A stretch of 64,000 nucleotides of DNA from Channallabes apus (GCA_030522415.1 CM060107.1:6641347-6705346), one strand, 5' to 3'. Shown: positions 19,780-30,642, counted from the first letter of the stretch. Program-made: numbers and translations. Notes: generated from the sequence alone by a model not told the origin.

Positions 19780-21059
19780 TGTGGGAGATAATTCTTCCAC
19801 ATGTTGATGTTGCCTTCAGTTTAAAATATCAAACATTTATATTACAAAGAGAAGAATATACTTACAAAGAGAATCAAAGACACACCTTGTCTCCTCCCCT
19901 GTACAATTTTTTATTCAGGCTTTGGTAAACATTAACCTAGTATAATCCAATTTCTTCCAGGAAATTCACCCATTATAATTGCATTTTTTCACCTTGTATC
20001 ATTACGTCACACACCTTGCCACCTGACTCCTCCCCATGCTCATAACTTTTTCCCATTATAACTCATTTTTTAAAATAATAATTTTCCATTATCTTTACAC
20101 TTTTCTTATCTTTCTTTAAAAATATTGGAGTGGCGCTTATTTTCACTACACTTTCTTAGCTTTTTCCAGTTTCAGTCTTCAGTCTTCAAGAGACAAGCCA
20201 AGGGCAAGCATTACTTTACTTATTCGTCTTATTTTTCCTAATCTGTTGTATTTATGCATTTTTCTTTATTTTCACAGAGAACCGCAACTGCCCCAGTGTT
20301 GAGTACATCCCTTTGGATGACTCAGACAGTCAGTGCAGTGCAGAGCCTCCTTCTGAGGACTACAATCCTCCTGAACCTGTTATGGACCAGGCCTCAGTGT
20401 GTTCTCTTCTCAATGATTTTGAGTTGTCTGGATCTCTGCTGCAGTATCTACAGGATAAGGGACTTACTTATTTTTAAAAAAGGATGATTCCAAACCTGAG
20501 AGTGCTACTCTTGGTACCCAAACAGATTTTCCTCCAGCGCCTGTGCCACTTCTAAATCGTGGTATTTCTGCTTTTGTTCCTCTTACTGACCTTCCTCACG
20601 GCGTTGTTTTGGCTCAGTGAAGGTTTGCTATGTGATTTTATTCTGTTGATGCTTACCCAGGCCCCCTAATGTTCTGTACTTTATGTCGGGCCTTATACTT
20701 TGTATTTTTAGATTGTTACCCATGATGTTTTATCCTGTGTCTACTCTTATTACATTTTTTTTTTTTTTTTTTAATAAAAACTGGTTCTGTGTCTCTGGTT
20801 ATTTATTCATTGCCCTTTATGTAGGTCTAGGTGTGTTGCTATTCGTATCCAGGTTTTTTCTATCCTCCCTGCTTTGCCCTTGGTTTTTTCTATCTGTTGG
20901 CTGTTCCAACTTTATCCTAGGTTTTTTTTATCCTTGATTGTTTTGCTGTGCCTGCCTTACTTATATCCTCCCTTTTCGCTGTTATATTGCTAGTTTTAAT
21001 TTCATTGTTGGTTACATTTCTTCATGCATAAGTATGTATTTACTTAAAATATGCTTACA
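19780..21059 (-). mobile_element. solo LTR copy E (antisense-ORF LTR family)
   Basis: On the minus strand the LTR starts TGTAAGCA (complement ending at 21059) and ends TCTCCCACA (complement starting at 19780). It is flanked by a perfect 4-bp duplication GGTT (19776-19779 and 21060-21063), so it is a single LTR left by recombination. The 1.28-kb length makes it the most compact full-span copy. The plus strand carries the conserved antisense reading frame described separately. Confidence 0.85.
20200..20620 (+). pseudogene. antisense acidic ORF within solo LTR E, broken
   Basis: Runs opposite to the LTR promoter. The start codon seen in copy D (ATG then GTAAGC) is AAG followed by GCAAGC here (20200-20209), so both start and donor are damaged. 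After a TTTTCACAG acceptor the second exon opens at 20278. It encodes an acidic stretch with LDDSDSQ, then ELSGSLLQYL and KGLTYF, and reaches a TAA at 20475 caused by extra T/A bases in a homopolymer. In another frame it continues with GTQTDFP, LNRG and LTDLP-HGVVLAQ to a TGA at 20618. The same motifs in copy A show selection in an ancestor. Function unknown. Confidence 0.6.
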
Positions 21060-21300
21060 GGTTTACGGTCAGTGCTGAAATGTTGAAATGTTGCTCCTGC
21101 ACAATGCAATAACAATGTGTTATTTTGTAACAATGCAACACAATATTAATGCAACACAATACTAATGTAACATAATGTAATACAAAACTAATGTAACACA
21201 ATACTAATGTAACAATACTAATGTAACATAATGTAACAATACTAATGTAACACAATACTAATGTAACAATGTAACACAAAGTCTGACTTACTGACAAACT
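21060..21300. repeat. minisatellite of ACTAATGTAAC units
   Basis: Irregular repeats of ACTAATGTAACA and AATGTAACACA from about 21120 to 21275, directly beyond the LTR. The 80-codon minus-strand frame here is the repeat translated. Confidence 0.75.
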
Positions 21301-21345
21301 CCTCTTTGATGTGCATTCCAGGAACAGGCTCTGTCCAGCTCATCT

Positions 21346-21346
21346 C

Positions 21347-21389
<43 letters not shown>

Positions 21390-21486
21390 TCACTTACGTG
21401 TAGACATACACATGCATAGAGTATGCAGTATACAGTACACACACACACACTTATAGTATATACCAACACACACACACACACACATA
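21346..21486. repeat. (CA)n microsatellite cluster
   Basis: Three CA runs, around 21351-21384, 21436-21450 and 21467-21485, separated by short unique stretches. Confidence 0.85.
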
Positions 21487-21529
21487 AAACCCGGGTGTTC
21501 TTTCTCAGTTTCGGTCTGTTCGCGATGTC

Positions 21530-21580
21530 CCGGTGAGTTAGCCCCGCCTCCCGTGACGTCACTACCAATCAGAAAGCGTT
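21530..21580 (-). promoter_or_regulatory. promoter-like patch: CCAAT, CRE, GC box
   Basis: Read on the minus strand, an ATTGG (CCAAT) box (complement at 21565-21569) is followed by the CRE palindrome TGACGTCA (21554-21561) and a GGAGGCGGGG GC box (complement at 21542-21550). This order and spacing resembles a CpG promoter. On the plus strand an ATGTCCCG directly before GTGAGT (21524-21537) looks like a tiny first exon, but it lies on the wrong side of the CCAAT box for that direction. No gene is attached. Confidence 0.35.
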
Positions 21581-22218
21581 CAGGGTAAACTCGAGCACAG
21601 GCGAAGCTGCGTTTTTTTTTTTTTTTTTTTGCCGCTCAACAGGACTGTTCAACTTCCTCAAAAAACACTACATTAAATACATTAAATATACAATAATATA
21701 GCAAAATATACAAATATTACTCTATTATTTTAAAATAAGTAAACCCAGATTCATGTAATACTGATATTTGTGTGTCAATGTCGGATGACAAAAAAATTAA
21801 TAAATCAAAATGTCTGATGAGCAACAGCGCCCTCTACTGCACGCACCGCGCTACCGCAAACTGCTCGTGCATTACAGTACGTTCATAACGTCTGTACTTT
21901 TAAACATTCTCTGCATGGTATTGATGGGAAATTAGCCAGATTTTTTCATGTTGTGACATTACTTAAATGTAGACACTTATTAAAAGACAAGTAATGTAAC
22001 AAGTAAATTAAATAAGTAGTCTGATGATCAAATTTCACCTATTTATATATTAAAAACAAAGTGCAAATATCTAAACGGTGACATCATAAGTGCAATAAAA
22101 CTCTTCGTATTTACAAATTGCACTTTGTCTTGAAGATTCAGCTGCACATATGATTTTTACAGTTTTATATCGCATTATGTTCTTTGATAATAAATAGGGG
22201 GAATAAATAGTTCTACAG

Positions 22219-23132
22219 CAGTGGCGGTTCTACACTGAATTGCTCCCTGGGCGAGACTCCCTCACCACACGTTTTATTAAACTACTCATAACCTAAATAA
22301 ATATACTGTGTACAAACAAATATTATATAAATATAGAATTAATATAGAACAAATCACATTAAAGAAAAATAACTTATTTACTTCACTGCAGAACAGAAAC
22401 CACAAACTGAAACTAAAATCTGACTTTTCTGGCCTTTCTAGATGCAAAGTCATCAATAATGACATCATATGAGCTATGCTCCCCTACTGCATGATTTATG
22501 CTTATGACATATGATTTATGCTTATGACCGCAAGGCCAGTGAGCCGTTCCTGAGACATGGTTGACCTCAGGTATGTCTTGATTAACCTGAGTTTGGAAAA
22601 GCTCCTCTCTGCTTGAGCTACAGTCACTGGCAATGTAAGTGCAATCCTGAGAGCAGTCCAAAAGTTGGGGTAGATCTCAGATAGATCCTTATCGTGCAGA
22701 AAAGTGAGAAGCTCAAAGAGGCTCATGGTTTTTGATGGCAGTCATTAGACACTTTATTAATCTAATCTAATCTAATCTAATCTAAGGGAGGAACAATTAG
22801 CTCCTTGGTTAATTTACTGCCTCAAATTAGATGCTTTGTCACGTAACAGAGTTATAGCAAATGGAAAATGTCTTTTAAACTATCTACACATATGTAAATT
22901 AAACTGGCTGTTTACAGTATAATGTAAATATATTATAAATTTATTGGCTATAGCCAACATTAACATAATAAACAATGGAAATAAATAACCGGCGCGGCCG
23001 CAGGTATCACAGATAATAGAAAACCGCTTAGTGGCACAGATTATTATTTTTTACTCCAGGTTCGTGTGCCGTGACATAAAAAATGCCGCCCTGGGCGGCT
23101 GCCCACTTCGCCCATGCCTACAACCGCCACTG
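22219..23132 (-). mobile_element. hAT element, internally deleted
   Basis: The ends are CAGTGGCGGTTCTACA and, inverted, CCTACAACCGCCACTG. They are flanked by a perfect 8-bp duplication TTCTACAG (22211-22218 and 23133-23140), diagnostic of hAT. At 914 bp it keeps only the 3' part of the transposase gene on the minus strand. A TCTAATCTAA tandem run lies near 22758-22785. Confidence 0.95.
22430..22726 (-). pseudogene. hAT transposase C-terminal dimerisation domain fragment
   Basis: The minus-strand frame starts MSLFELLTFLHDKDLSEIYP and contains LTLPVTVAQAERSFSKLRLI and TYLRSTMSQERLTGLAVISI, the conserved C-terminal dimerisation region of hAT transposases, as in ZMYM- and GTF2IRD2-like elements. 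A shift near the end moves the frame, after which DDFASRKARKVRF closes it. The BED finger and catalytic core are absent. Confidence 0.9.
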
Positions 23133-24014
23133 TTCTACAGTATGATAAACATTTCACCTGCAGTATTTAATATCAAAGAATGAACTGCAGTATAAAAACT
23201 GTGAAATCAAACGTGCAAGTAAACCTTCATGATGAAGCGCAATTTGTCAATTTGAAGAAGTTTTTTATCTGGGGATTTGTAAGCATATTTAACCAATATA
23301 TATTTAAGTAGGTAGTAATATAAATAAGAATTACTAATGCACCATTATAGCATTAACAGACAGGGGAAAGTCAGGAAAAGCAGAAAAGGAAAAGACAGGG
23401 GTACCCGAAACTTCAGCTAAGACTAAGTAGCATGACAGGATCGTAAAACATAGACAAGATAAGGCGCCAGGTGCCGGACTTAGCGGAAAACTGAGCACAC
23501 ACACACTTAATGAAGAGTTGAGGGAAAGATCGGAAGTACATAAAAGGATAACTAGATGAGGTAATGAAAATAAAAATGGACCAGAAACTGGACACAGCTG
23601 GAACCAACAGATGACCAGATAAGATAAGGGAGACATAAGACCAGAAACCAAAAATAATTGGACGAACTTGAAAGATTAATGAGGAGAAGAACGGATGTTC
23701 AGGCCATAAAAACCCGGAGGCACAAGAAAAAACAATGTAATAAATCGTTACCGAAACTATTCGTGACATATGTGTGTAAGGGGATTTCCATGCAGGACAA
23801 TGTATATGTGTGTGCGTAGACTGGTATGAGCTGATAAAGAAGAGACACAGAAAGAGACACAGAAACAGGCTTATAAATAACATAGTTTAATAAGAGTAGA
23901 CACAGAATGCGTATCTACATGGTAATAACATAAAATACTTACAAAAGTATAAAAAGGCCCAACGAAAAACATACAAAAATAGGGGGCCATGGGTAAGCAT
24001 CTAGAGAAAGTAAA

Positions 24015-24586
24015 TTACATATCAAGCCTTCTCTGGCCTAGGACGACTCCTAGAGGAAGGTCAGTGAGGAGAATGAACACAGAAACTCCGCGGTTTAACA
24101 TAGACACAGAGGCCTGAGGAAAATCTGTTTGAACACCAATGGAGTTAGTTTCATTAGTCTGTGTACTAACAGACACGTTTGAATCAGTCCGAGTACTCAC
24201 ACCTACTTCAAATCTAGGCTGTCTGTTAGATGGAGCGGGTGTGTGGACTCGGCCCTCATAGGCTGAAAAGAACAGTGAGGACTCTCAACATCCAAGCGCC
24301 GTCTCTTAGTAGGAGCAGGCTTAGACTCATCCCTTTTTAAAATAAGTAAGCCCTTTATTTCGTAGATAATGCATCAAAGATCCAGACAACTCGGAATCAG
24401 CTCGGACAGGACTCACGGAGGCCGGATCCATAACAGGCTCAGTCCTCAGAAGGAACACGATCTGAACTGTCCTGGCTGTCCGAATCATCCAAAGGGATGA
24501 AGTCATCAATGGAGAAGTTTAAAAACATTGACTTGGGTAAAATAAGTAATATAAATAAATATAACTAAAGGGAGATGCTTACCCAT
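24015..24586 (-). pseudogene. antisense acidic ORF within solo LTR A, broken
   Basis: Opposite in direction to the LTR. The ATG (24584-24586) is followed after one base by a GTAAGC donor. The acceptor seen in copies B and C (TTTTATAG) is deleted here. The second exon reads LDDSDSQ, later ELSGSL and KGLTYF, then a basic KRRRL cluster that could act as a nuclear signal. The C-terminal block has STQT, GVQTDFP, LNRGVS and LTDLP-GVVLGQ, ending at 24015. At least two single-base shifts break the frame (the G run after KGLTYFKK, and near 24265). The motifs match copy E but the breaks are at different sites. Confidence 0.6.
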
Positions 24587-25059
24587 GGCTGGTCTTTTAA
24601 GAAATGAGGAATAAACCAAAAACAAACAAAGAAAAAGCCTCGAAAACAAGCACCACCCATATTTTTTTTTTTATAAAAGGTACGAAAAGTGTAAAGATAA
24701 TGGAAAATAATTATTAATGAAAATTAAGTTTAATGGAGAAATTAATAAGCATAGGAGGAGTCAGATACGCGCAGGGAGGGGTTAAATGACAAGGTGTAAT
24801 TATAATGGAAAAATTAATTAATAGGATTACTGGATTATAATAGAATAAAATTCTGCTTTGGTCATCAGAATGAAATGAACAAGGGGAGGAGTTTGGGAAA
24901 TTCCCCGGGACGTCCCCTTCTCTCTAGAACTGTATAAAAGGAGCGTGGTTTTCACTGTGAAAGTCAGTCTGACTTTGGCACTGCTTGTGATTTGATCTAG
25001 AGCATTGCTAAGCCTGACTCACCTGGGTTCTTATTGCTGCAATAATAAACCTGACTTAC

Positions 25060-25253
25060 ATTTACATTTAGCAGACGCTCTTATCCAGAGCGACTTACAT
25101 TTTTTAAATCTCATTACACATCTGAGCAGTTGAGGGTTAAGGGTCTTGCTCAAGGGCCCAACAGTGGCAACTTAGTGGTTGTGGGGTTTGAACCTGGGAT
25201 CTTCCGAACCGTAGTCCAATGCCTTAACCACTGAGCTACACCTGGCTCTCTGC
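25060..25253 (-). mobile_element. tRNA-derived SINE inside LTR A
   Basis: The minus strand starts with a tRNA-like head containing GTAGCTCAGTGGTTAAGG (A box) and GGTTCAAACC (B box). It ends with the conserved GCGTCTGCTAAATG tail. Flanks CTTAC (25055-25059 and 25254-25258) form a short target duplication. Related copies lie at 37924-38100 and 41950-42162. Confidence 0.85.
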
Positions 25254-25390
25254 CTTACTTCATCCAGCTCTGAGTGGCATCTGAAATCTTCTTTAATTCT
25301 TCTTTAAATTCTCTTTGTAAGTAATTTGTTAACTGTTTGATATTTTAAATTCAAGGCAACTTCAACAAGGTGGAAGAATGATCTCCCACA

Positions 25391-25816
25391 GATTGTACTG
25401 TATAACTGTTATAGTCTGTTAGCGTAGCCCTCAAAACTCAAAGCATTTTATCCATTATTTGTTTTGCTGTTTTTTTAATAAACATGTAGGGTTTAAGCTC
25501 GTAGGGCCACTGGTGGCTCCGTGGTACTGTAGGTCTCTCGGCTGCTACAGTATGTGGAAGAGGCGAGTTTAATTCAAAGGTCAAATAAATTCCCTCTTGC
25601 ATCTTGAATCTAGAAACGTAATTAATTTTTTCACTTTCTTCAAACCAAATGATGTATATATTGTTTTTCAGTCACAAAAAAATAGGAACTTAATGCTGAT
25701 TCAACTGGACAGCTTTAACAAAAGAAAAATAATATCATTTGTGTGACCTAAAAACAAAGCTGGTCTCATTTATCTCATTATAAAAAATGGATTTCACATG
25801 CATTTCTTGTTTCAAT
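25391..25816. other. no gene seen
   Basis: AT-rich sequence between the solo LTR and the SINE that hosts the Gypsy element. No supported feature. Confidence 0.4.
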
Positions 25817-25833
25817 GAGTGTGTGTGTGTGTG

Positions 25834-26204
25834 TGTCATGCACACTCAACCTGCGCCCGGCACTAGGACCCGGAAGTAAGGCGGGCGTCAAACCAGGAAG
25901 TATAAAAGAGGTAAACAAACGATAGTACAACGCTCAGTCATTGAGTTCGCCCGATGTCGTTTCGGAATCGTTCACCAAACCGTGAGTACTCACTATCTTG
26001 GTATTACTTTCTGATTGAGTGTGTGTTTATAGGACGCGGGTTAGATTGTGTCTTTCCCTTGCTCTCCTTTTATGAGAGTCCTTAAAACAAACAGCGTGAT
26101 TATCCTGCCTACTCGTGTTCTTCCGCGTTTGGGTTTACCATTCACGCAACAAAGGGCTAACCGCTAAGCTACGTCTTCTGATCATCCCAGGTTAGTTCGT
26201 GACA
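25834..26204 (+). repeat. 5' LTR of the Gypsy element
   Basis: Starts TGTCATG and ends CGTGACA, a 7-bp imperfect inverted end. The TATA box TATAAAAG lies at 25901 and the inferred transcript start at about 25932, 31 bp downstream. By eye the only difference from the 3' LTR is the third base (T here, A there). Confidence 0.95.
25901..25908 (+). promoter_or_regulatory. TATA box of the Gypsy promoter
   Basis: TATAAAAG, 31 bp before the base where complementarity to the primer site begins. The spacing supports both the box and the proposed start. Confidence 0.85.
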
Positions 26205-26205
26205 G

Positions 26206-26216
26206 AATGACTGAGC
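26206..26216 (+). other. self-priming primer binding site
   Basis: AATGACTGAGC starts two bases after the 5' LTR and is the exact reverse complement of GCTCAGTCATT at 25932-25942, the predicted 5' end of the element's own mRNA. In Tf1/sushi elements the first 11 nt of the transcript fold back on the PBS and prime reverse transcription instead of a tRNA; length and position match. The gag ATG (26207) lies inside the site. Confidence 0.85.
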
Positions 26217-27253
26217 CTTCCGCGGTAAACCCAGCGGATCATGCGCACCTCTGCGATGTGGTAGATCAGCATGCCGTGCTTATCGATAAGCTAACCGGAG
26301 AGATCGCTAATCTGAGCCGGGGCCTCCAAGACCTCGCGGCCTTGCGCCGCGAGGTGGCGGAGCTCCGGCAGGAGAACGCGGATCTCCGCGCGGCTGTCGC
26401 TAGCGCGGCTAGCAGGCCTCCCGTCGCGGCGGCCGCGACTCCGCATCCCCCCCCCCCCCCTTCTTCTGATGTGTTTATTTCTCTACCAGATAAATGGAAT
26501 GGCATAGACGGGAGATGTGATGTATTCTTAACAGCGCTCGATCTGGTGTTCGAGTTTAATTCCACCAAGTACTCCACCGATCGGCTACGCATCGCTCTCC
26601 TGGTCTCCTTGCTAACAGGGCAGGCAGCTGAGTGGGCCACGGCAGTTCTCAAATCGGATTCTGATACCGCCCACTCTTATAATGAGTTTACCCGCCAACT
26701 TCGATTGACTTTTGAACACCCAGCGGGCGAGGTGGAGACCGACTCCAAACTCTACCATCTGCGGCAGGGGGGATCGTCCGTGAGCCGGTATAGCGCGGAG
26801 TTCCGAACCCTCGCCGTGCAGACCAGCTGGGGAGACGCCGCGCTCCGGACATCCTTCTACGAGGGACTGGCTTCACGAATCAAAGATGAGCTCAGCGGGC
26901 GAGAACTCCCCGCCACCCTCGAAGGACTAATCCAGTTAGCTCTGCGCATCGATCAGCGCCTCCTGTCTCGCCCGAAGCCAGCCCCAAGGACCCTGCCGCC
27001 TGCACCCACCTTCTCCTACACCGCCCCACGACCACCTGCCGTCTTCACTAACACCCGTATGGAACCAGTCGGATCTCCACCTCCTGCCGTGGTTGACACG
27101 GGAGCCGGGGAACCCATGCAATTAGGACGCGCCTCCCTGACCGTAGCCGAACGCGAACGCCGGTTCCGAGAAGGGCTGTGTGCCTACTGTGGGTCGGCGT
27201 CACATCACCGGGCGATCTGCCCACTGCGCCCGGGAAACGCCCAGCCCCGGTGA
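26207..27253 (+). CDS. gag: Gag of the Gypsy element
   Basis: 348 residues of structural capsid protein. A coiled-coil-like region with heptad Leu lies at about 22-68, followed by an alanine/proline linker with a run of five prolines near 81-85. The capsid-type domain at about 88-255 has the retrotransposon-gag hallmarks PDKWNG, AAEWATA and YSAEFRTLA. Then come a proline-rich linker and a zinc knuckle [14 protein letters not shown] (C325, C328, H333, C338) that binds RNA. The start is the first ATG after the LTR and overlaps the primer site. The frame ends at TGA 27251-27253, inside the stem that follows the frameshift site, so a fraction of ribosomes should continue into pol. No disabling change is visible. 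Confidence 0.95.
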   Translation: MTEPSAVNPADHAHLCDVVDQHAVLIDKLTGEIANLSRGLQDLAALRREVAELRQENADLRAAVASAASRPPVAAAATPHPPPPPSSDVFISLPDKWNGIDGRCDVFLTALDLVFEFNSTKYSTDRLRIALLVSLLTGQAAEWATAVLKSDSDTAHSYNEFTRQLRLTFEHPAGEVETDSKLYHLRQGGSSVSRYSAEFRTLAVQTSWGDAALRTSFYEGLASRIKDELSGRELPATLEGLIQLALRIDQRLLSRPKPAPRTLPPAPTFSYTAPRPPAVFTNTRMEPVGSPPPAVVDTGAGEPMQLGRASLTVAERERRFREGLCAYCGSASHHRAICPLRPGNAQPR

Positions 27254-30200
27254 ACCGAAGGAGAGATTCACCGGGCCAGATCCAACTCTCCACCACCACC
27301 AACTCCACCATCTCGCGACTAACGGTTCAGGTAATCCTCCAAATTGGCCACAAACGGGTCAGAAGTGCCGCGTTTATCGATTCTGGTGCCGCAGGTAACT
27401 TCATTGACTCTACCTATGCCAAAGAAGTGGGGGTAAAAATCGAGGCGTTATCCCAGCCGATTCGCATCACATCAGTCGACGGTCGGCCCCTTTCGTCCAG
27501 CCCCATCACTCACCAAACCCAGCTCATCACCCTCGAAATCAACCAGCACAAAGAACAGCTCCAGCTACACCTCACTCCCATCTCCTCACCTCCCATCATC
27601 CTAGGCTATCCATGGCTGATCCGACATGACCCGCTCATCTCATGGACTCAAAACCGGATCCTCCAGTGGGGCCCGACCTGCAGCGAACTTTGCCTACAGG
27701 CACCGGCTGGGACGTGTTCCAAGGAGTCCGAGGCCCCCGACGTCGACACCAACGCCATCCCCGTCGCCTATCGGGACCTGGCTGAAGTTTTCTGCAAGAG
27801 ACGGGCCGCCTACCTCCCACCTCATCGTCCTTGTGACCTGGCCATAGAGCTCCAGCCGGGGTCCGTACCCCCCCGCGGCCATCTCTACTCATTATCCACC
27901 TCGGAGACGCAGGCAATGGAAGAGTATGTCACCAAGGCCCTCCGCCATGGAACCATCCGGCCATCCACCTCGCCTGCCGCCGCGGGGTTTTTCTTCGTAA
28001 AGAAGAAAGGGGGCGAACTTCGCCCATGTGTCGACTATCGGGGGCTAAACAACATCACCATCAAAAACCGACACCCGCTACCACTCACCAACTCAGCCCT
28101 GGACGCCCTCTCTGGTGCCACCATGTTTACGAAGTTGGACCTCCGGAGCGCCTACAACTTGGTGCGCATCAGAGAGGGTGATGAGTGGAAGACTGCTTTC
28201 ATCACACCTACCGGACATTACGAGAGCCTGGTCATACCATTTGGACTCTGCAATGCACCCTCGGCCTTCCAGCAGTTCATAAATGACGTCCTCCGGGACA
28301 TGCTGGGCCGATGGGTGTTCGTCTACCTGGACGACATTCTGATTTACTCCCACAACACCGAAGAACATATCCAACATGTACGTGCCGTTTTAAAGAGATT
28401 GCTCGCTCACCAACTGTACTGCAAGCTGGAAAAATGTGCTTTTCACGAGCACTCCACCACGTTCCTGGGTTTTATCATCTCGTCCCAGGGTGTGGCCATG
28501 GACCCGCAGAAGCTAGAGGTTGTACGTCACTGGCCCCTACCCAGGACACTCAAGCAACTTCAACGGTTTCTCGGGTTTGCGAATTTCTATCGTCGCTTTA
28601 TCCGGGGCTACAGTACAGTTGCCGCTCCATTAACCACATTGACCAGGCTCCCATCTCATCAGTTTCTACTCACCCCATCTGCCATCGCCGCATTCAAAGA
28701 ACTCTGTCACCGATTCACCACCGCTCCCATCCTTCTACACCCGGATGCCAACAAACCCTTCGTTGTAGAGGTGGACGCGTCGGATGTGGGCGCCGGCGCC
28801 GTTCTCTCTCAGCGAGGTCCAGACCAGAAACTGCACCCCTGCAGTTTCTTCTCCAAAAAATTTGATCCCACTCAGCAGCGATACGGGGTAGGGGACCGCG
28901 AGCTGTTGGGCATAAAGTGGGCTTTGGAGGAATGGCGTCACTGGCTCCAGGGCGTCAGTGAGCCGTTCATCGTCTGGACCGATCACCAAAACTTAATCAC
29001 CATCAAGAACCTGAAGCAGCTCAATCCACGACAGGCACGGTGGGCTCTGTTTTTCGAACAGTATAACTTCCATCTGTCATACCGCCCGGGGTCGAAGAAC
29101 ATCAAGGCCGACGCCCTATCACGTCAACATGAGGACGACCTTCCCCGGGTGGACCCCGTGCCTGTCATTCCCCCATCACGCATCATCGCACCCCTCCACT
29201 GGGATTTGGAAACCAGGGTCCGCCAGGCACAGGCTACGGAGACCGAACCGGCAGGCGTGCCGCCTGGGCGACTCTACGTGCCACAACATCTAAGGACGGA
29301 GGTTCTCCAGTGGGGCCACTCATCCACCATCGCCGGACACCCAGGAACACTACGAACTCTCTCGTTCATCCGACGGGCCTTCTGGTGGCCCTCCATCCGC
29401 AAGGACACCATAGAGTTCGTTCAGGCGTGCCCGGTGTGCGCCAGGGCCAAGGACACGAACCAACCTGCACCCGGAGAACTCCAACCACTCCCAGTTCCCC
29501 GTCGGCCCTGGACGCACATCGCCCTGGATTTCATCACAGGCCTGCCGGCATCAGAAGGAAAGAACACCATACTAACCATCGTGGATCGGTTCTCCAAAGC
29601 CGTGCACCTGGTGGCCCTAACCGGACTCCCATCAGCAAAAAACACAGCCGAGCTGATACTGGAACACGTAGTCCGACTGCATGGGTTCCCAAAGGACATC
29701 GTCTCGGACAGGGGGCCCCAGTTCACTGCCCGGTTCTGGAAGGCCTTCTGCCGTCTGATCAATTCCACCTGTAGTCTCTCATCTGGGTACCATCCCCAGA
29801 CTAATGGTCAGACGGAACGGACCAACCAACAACTGGAGCGCTACCTGAGGTGCTTTGTTTCGGATCGCCAGCGCTCCTGGGCCCGCTACCTCAAATGGGC
29901 CGAACTCTCCCACAACCTCCACGTCTCCTCAGCCACCAACCTAAGCCCATTTGAGGTTTGTCATGGTTTCCAACCTCCGATGTTCAATCACCAGGAACCG
30001 GAGGTTGACGTACCATCGGCCCAACAGTTGGTCCGTAGGTGTCGGCGGCTGTGGCACCAGGCCAATCTCGCCATTCAACGGGCTAACATCAGCTACGCCA
30101 CCCAACATCGCCGTCGACACCCCCCGGGACGTTTGTACCACGTAGGTGACAAGGTATGGCTTTCCACCAGGAACCTTCATCTGCACACTGAATCACGAAA

Positions 30201-30642
30201 ACTATCACCCAGATTCATCGGACCATACCGCATCACTCTACAGATTAACCCTGTCACCTACCGGCTCCAGCTGCCTGCGGCGCTCCGGATCCACCCTGTA
30301 TTTCACACATCTCAGCTAAAACCTTTCATCACTTCACCCATGATTCCACCCACCCCCCCTGCTCCTCCCCCCCGAATCATTGACGGCGGTCCCGCCTACA
30401 CCGTGCGACAGATCCTCGATTCGCGCCCTCGGGGCAGAGGTACCCAGTACCTGGTCGATTGGGAGGGCTACGGCCCCGAGGAGCGGTCTTGGGTCCCAGC
30501 ACGGTTCATCCTCGATCCTGAGCTCATTCGGGACTACCGTCGTAGGGTATCCTCCACCCCAGGACCGTCTGGAGCCGATCCTGGACAGGGGGGTACTGAC
30601 ATGCACACTCAACCTGCGCCCGGCACTAGGACCCGGAAGTAA
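27178..30642 (+). CDS. pol: Pol polyprotein of the Gypsy element, with chromodomain
   Basis: Open for 1154 codons from an ATG at 27178, but entered by -1 frameshift near 27238, giving about 1134 Pol residues. In numbering from 27178: aspartic protease with DSGAAGNF at 68-75; reverse transcriptase about 215-480 with [10 protein letters not shown] and YLDD at 383-386; RNase H with D533, E575, D602; integrase zinc finger H714, H721, C751, C754; integrase core D784, D844, E880 (35 residues between the last two); GPYR of the GPY/F module near 1016; chromodomain about 1074-1120 with [15 protein letters not shown]. The chromodomain probably guides integration to marked chromatin. All catalytic residues are present. 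The frame runs 46 bp into the 3' LTR, so the last 15 residues are LTR-encoded. Confidence 0.97.
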   Translation: MCLLWVGVTSPGDLPTAPGKRPAPVNRRRDSPGQIQLSTTTNSTISRLTVQVILQIGHKRVRSAAFIDSGAAGNFIDSTYAKEVGVKIEALSQPIRITSVDGRPLSSSPITHQTQLITLEINQHKEQLQLHLTPISSPPIILGYPWLIRHDPLISWTQNRILQWGPTCSELCLQAPAGTCSKESEAPDVDTNAIPVAYRDLAEVFCKRRAAYLPPHRPCDLAIELQPGSVPPRGHLYSLSTSETQAMEEYVTKALRHGTIRPSTSPAAAGFFFVKKKGGELRPCVDYRGLNNITIKNRHPLPLTNSALDALSGATMFTKLDLRSAYNLVRIREGDEWKTAFITPTGHYESLVIPFGLCNAPSAFQQFINDVLRDMLGRWVFVYLDDILIYSHNTEEHIQHVRAVLKRLLAHQLYCKLEKCAFHEHSTTFLGFIISSQGVAMDPQKLEVVRHWPLPRTLKQLQRFLGFANFYRRFIRGYSTVAAPLTTLTRLPSHQFLLTPSAIAAFKELCHRFTTAPILLHPDANKPFVVEVDASDVGAGAVLSQRGPDQKLHPCSFFSKKFDPTQQRYGVGDRELLGIKWALEEWRHWLQGVSEPFIVWTDHQNLITIKNLKQLNPRQARWALFFEQYNFHLSYRPGSKNIKADALSRQHEDDLPRVDPVPVIPPSRIIAPLHWDLETRVRQAQATETEPAGVPPGRLYVPQHLRTEVLQWGHSSTIAGHPGTLRTLSFIRRAFWWPSIRKDTIEFVQACPVCARAKDTNQPAPGELQPLPVPRRPWTHIALDFITGLPASEGKNTILTIVDRFSKAVHLVALTGLPSAKNTAELILEHVVRLHGFPKDIVSDRGPQFTARFWKAFCRLINSTCSLSSGYHPQTNGQTERTNQQLERYLRCFVSDRQRSWARYLKWAELSHNLHVSSATNLSPFEVCHGFQPPMFNHQEPEVDVPSAQQLVRRCRRLWHQANLAIQRANISYATQHRRRHPPGRLYHVGDKVWLSTRNLHLHTESRKLSPRFIGPYRITLQINPVTYRLQLPAALRIHPVFHTSQLKPFITSPMIPPTPPAPPPRIIDGGPAYTVRQILDSRPRGRGTQYLVDWEGYGPEERSWVPARFILDPELIRDYRRRVSSTPGPSGADPGQGGTDMHTQPAPGTRTRK
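27232..27275 (+). promoter_or_regulatory. -1 ribosomal frameshift signal, gag/pol
   Basis: The heptamer GGGAAAC at 27232-27238 is in the correct register of the gag frame (G GGA AAC). A 7-nt spacer follows, then a perfect 9-bp stem: CCCGGTGAA at 27246-27254 with TTCACCGGG at 27267-27275, loop 12 nt. The gag TGA sits in the first arm. The same heptamer is known from PEG10, a domesticated sushi-type gene. Confidence 0.88.
30584..30596 (+). other. polypurine tract of the Gypsy element
   Basis: ACAGGGGGGTAC directly before the 3' LTR, also read as pol codons. Expected site of plus-strand priming. Confidence 0.7.

Larger units (their letters stand above)
23278..25390 (+). mobile_element. solo LTR copy A (antisense-ORF LTR family)
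   Basis: Starts TGTAAGCA and ends TCTCCCACA, flanked by the 4-bp duplication GATT (23274-23277 and 25391-25394). A TATA box TATAAAAG lies at 24933 and AATAAA at 25044, defining an R region of roughly 100 nt; U5 runs to 25390. The U3 is very long (about 1.65 kb). The opposite strand carries a promoter-like TATAAAAA (near 24675), an ATG GGTAAG (24586) and the antisense frame. A SINE is inserted at 25060-25253 between the polyA signal and U5. Confidence 0.88.

Noticed and set aside
22413..22726. ZMYM/GTF2IRD2-like host gene
   Set aside because: Only a C-terminal hAT domain remains, within a 914-bp element with perfect 8-bp duplications.
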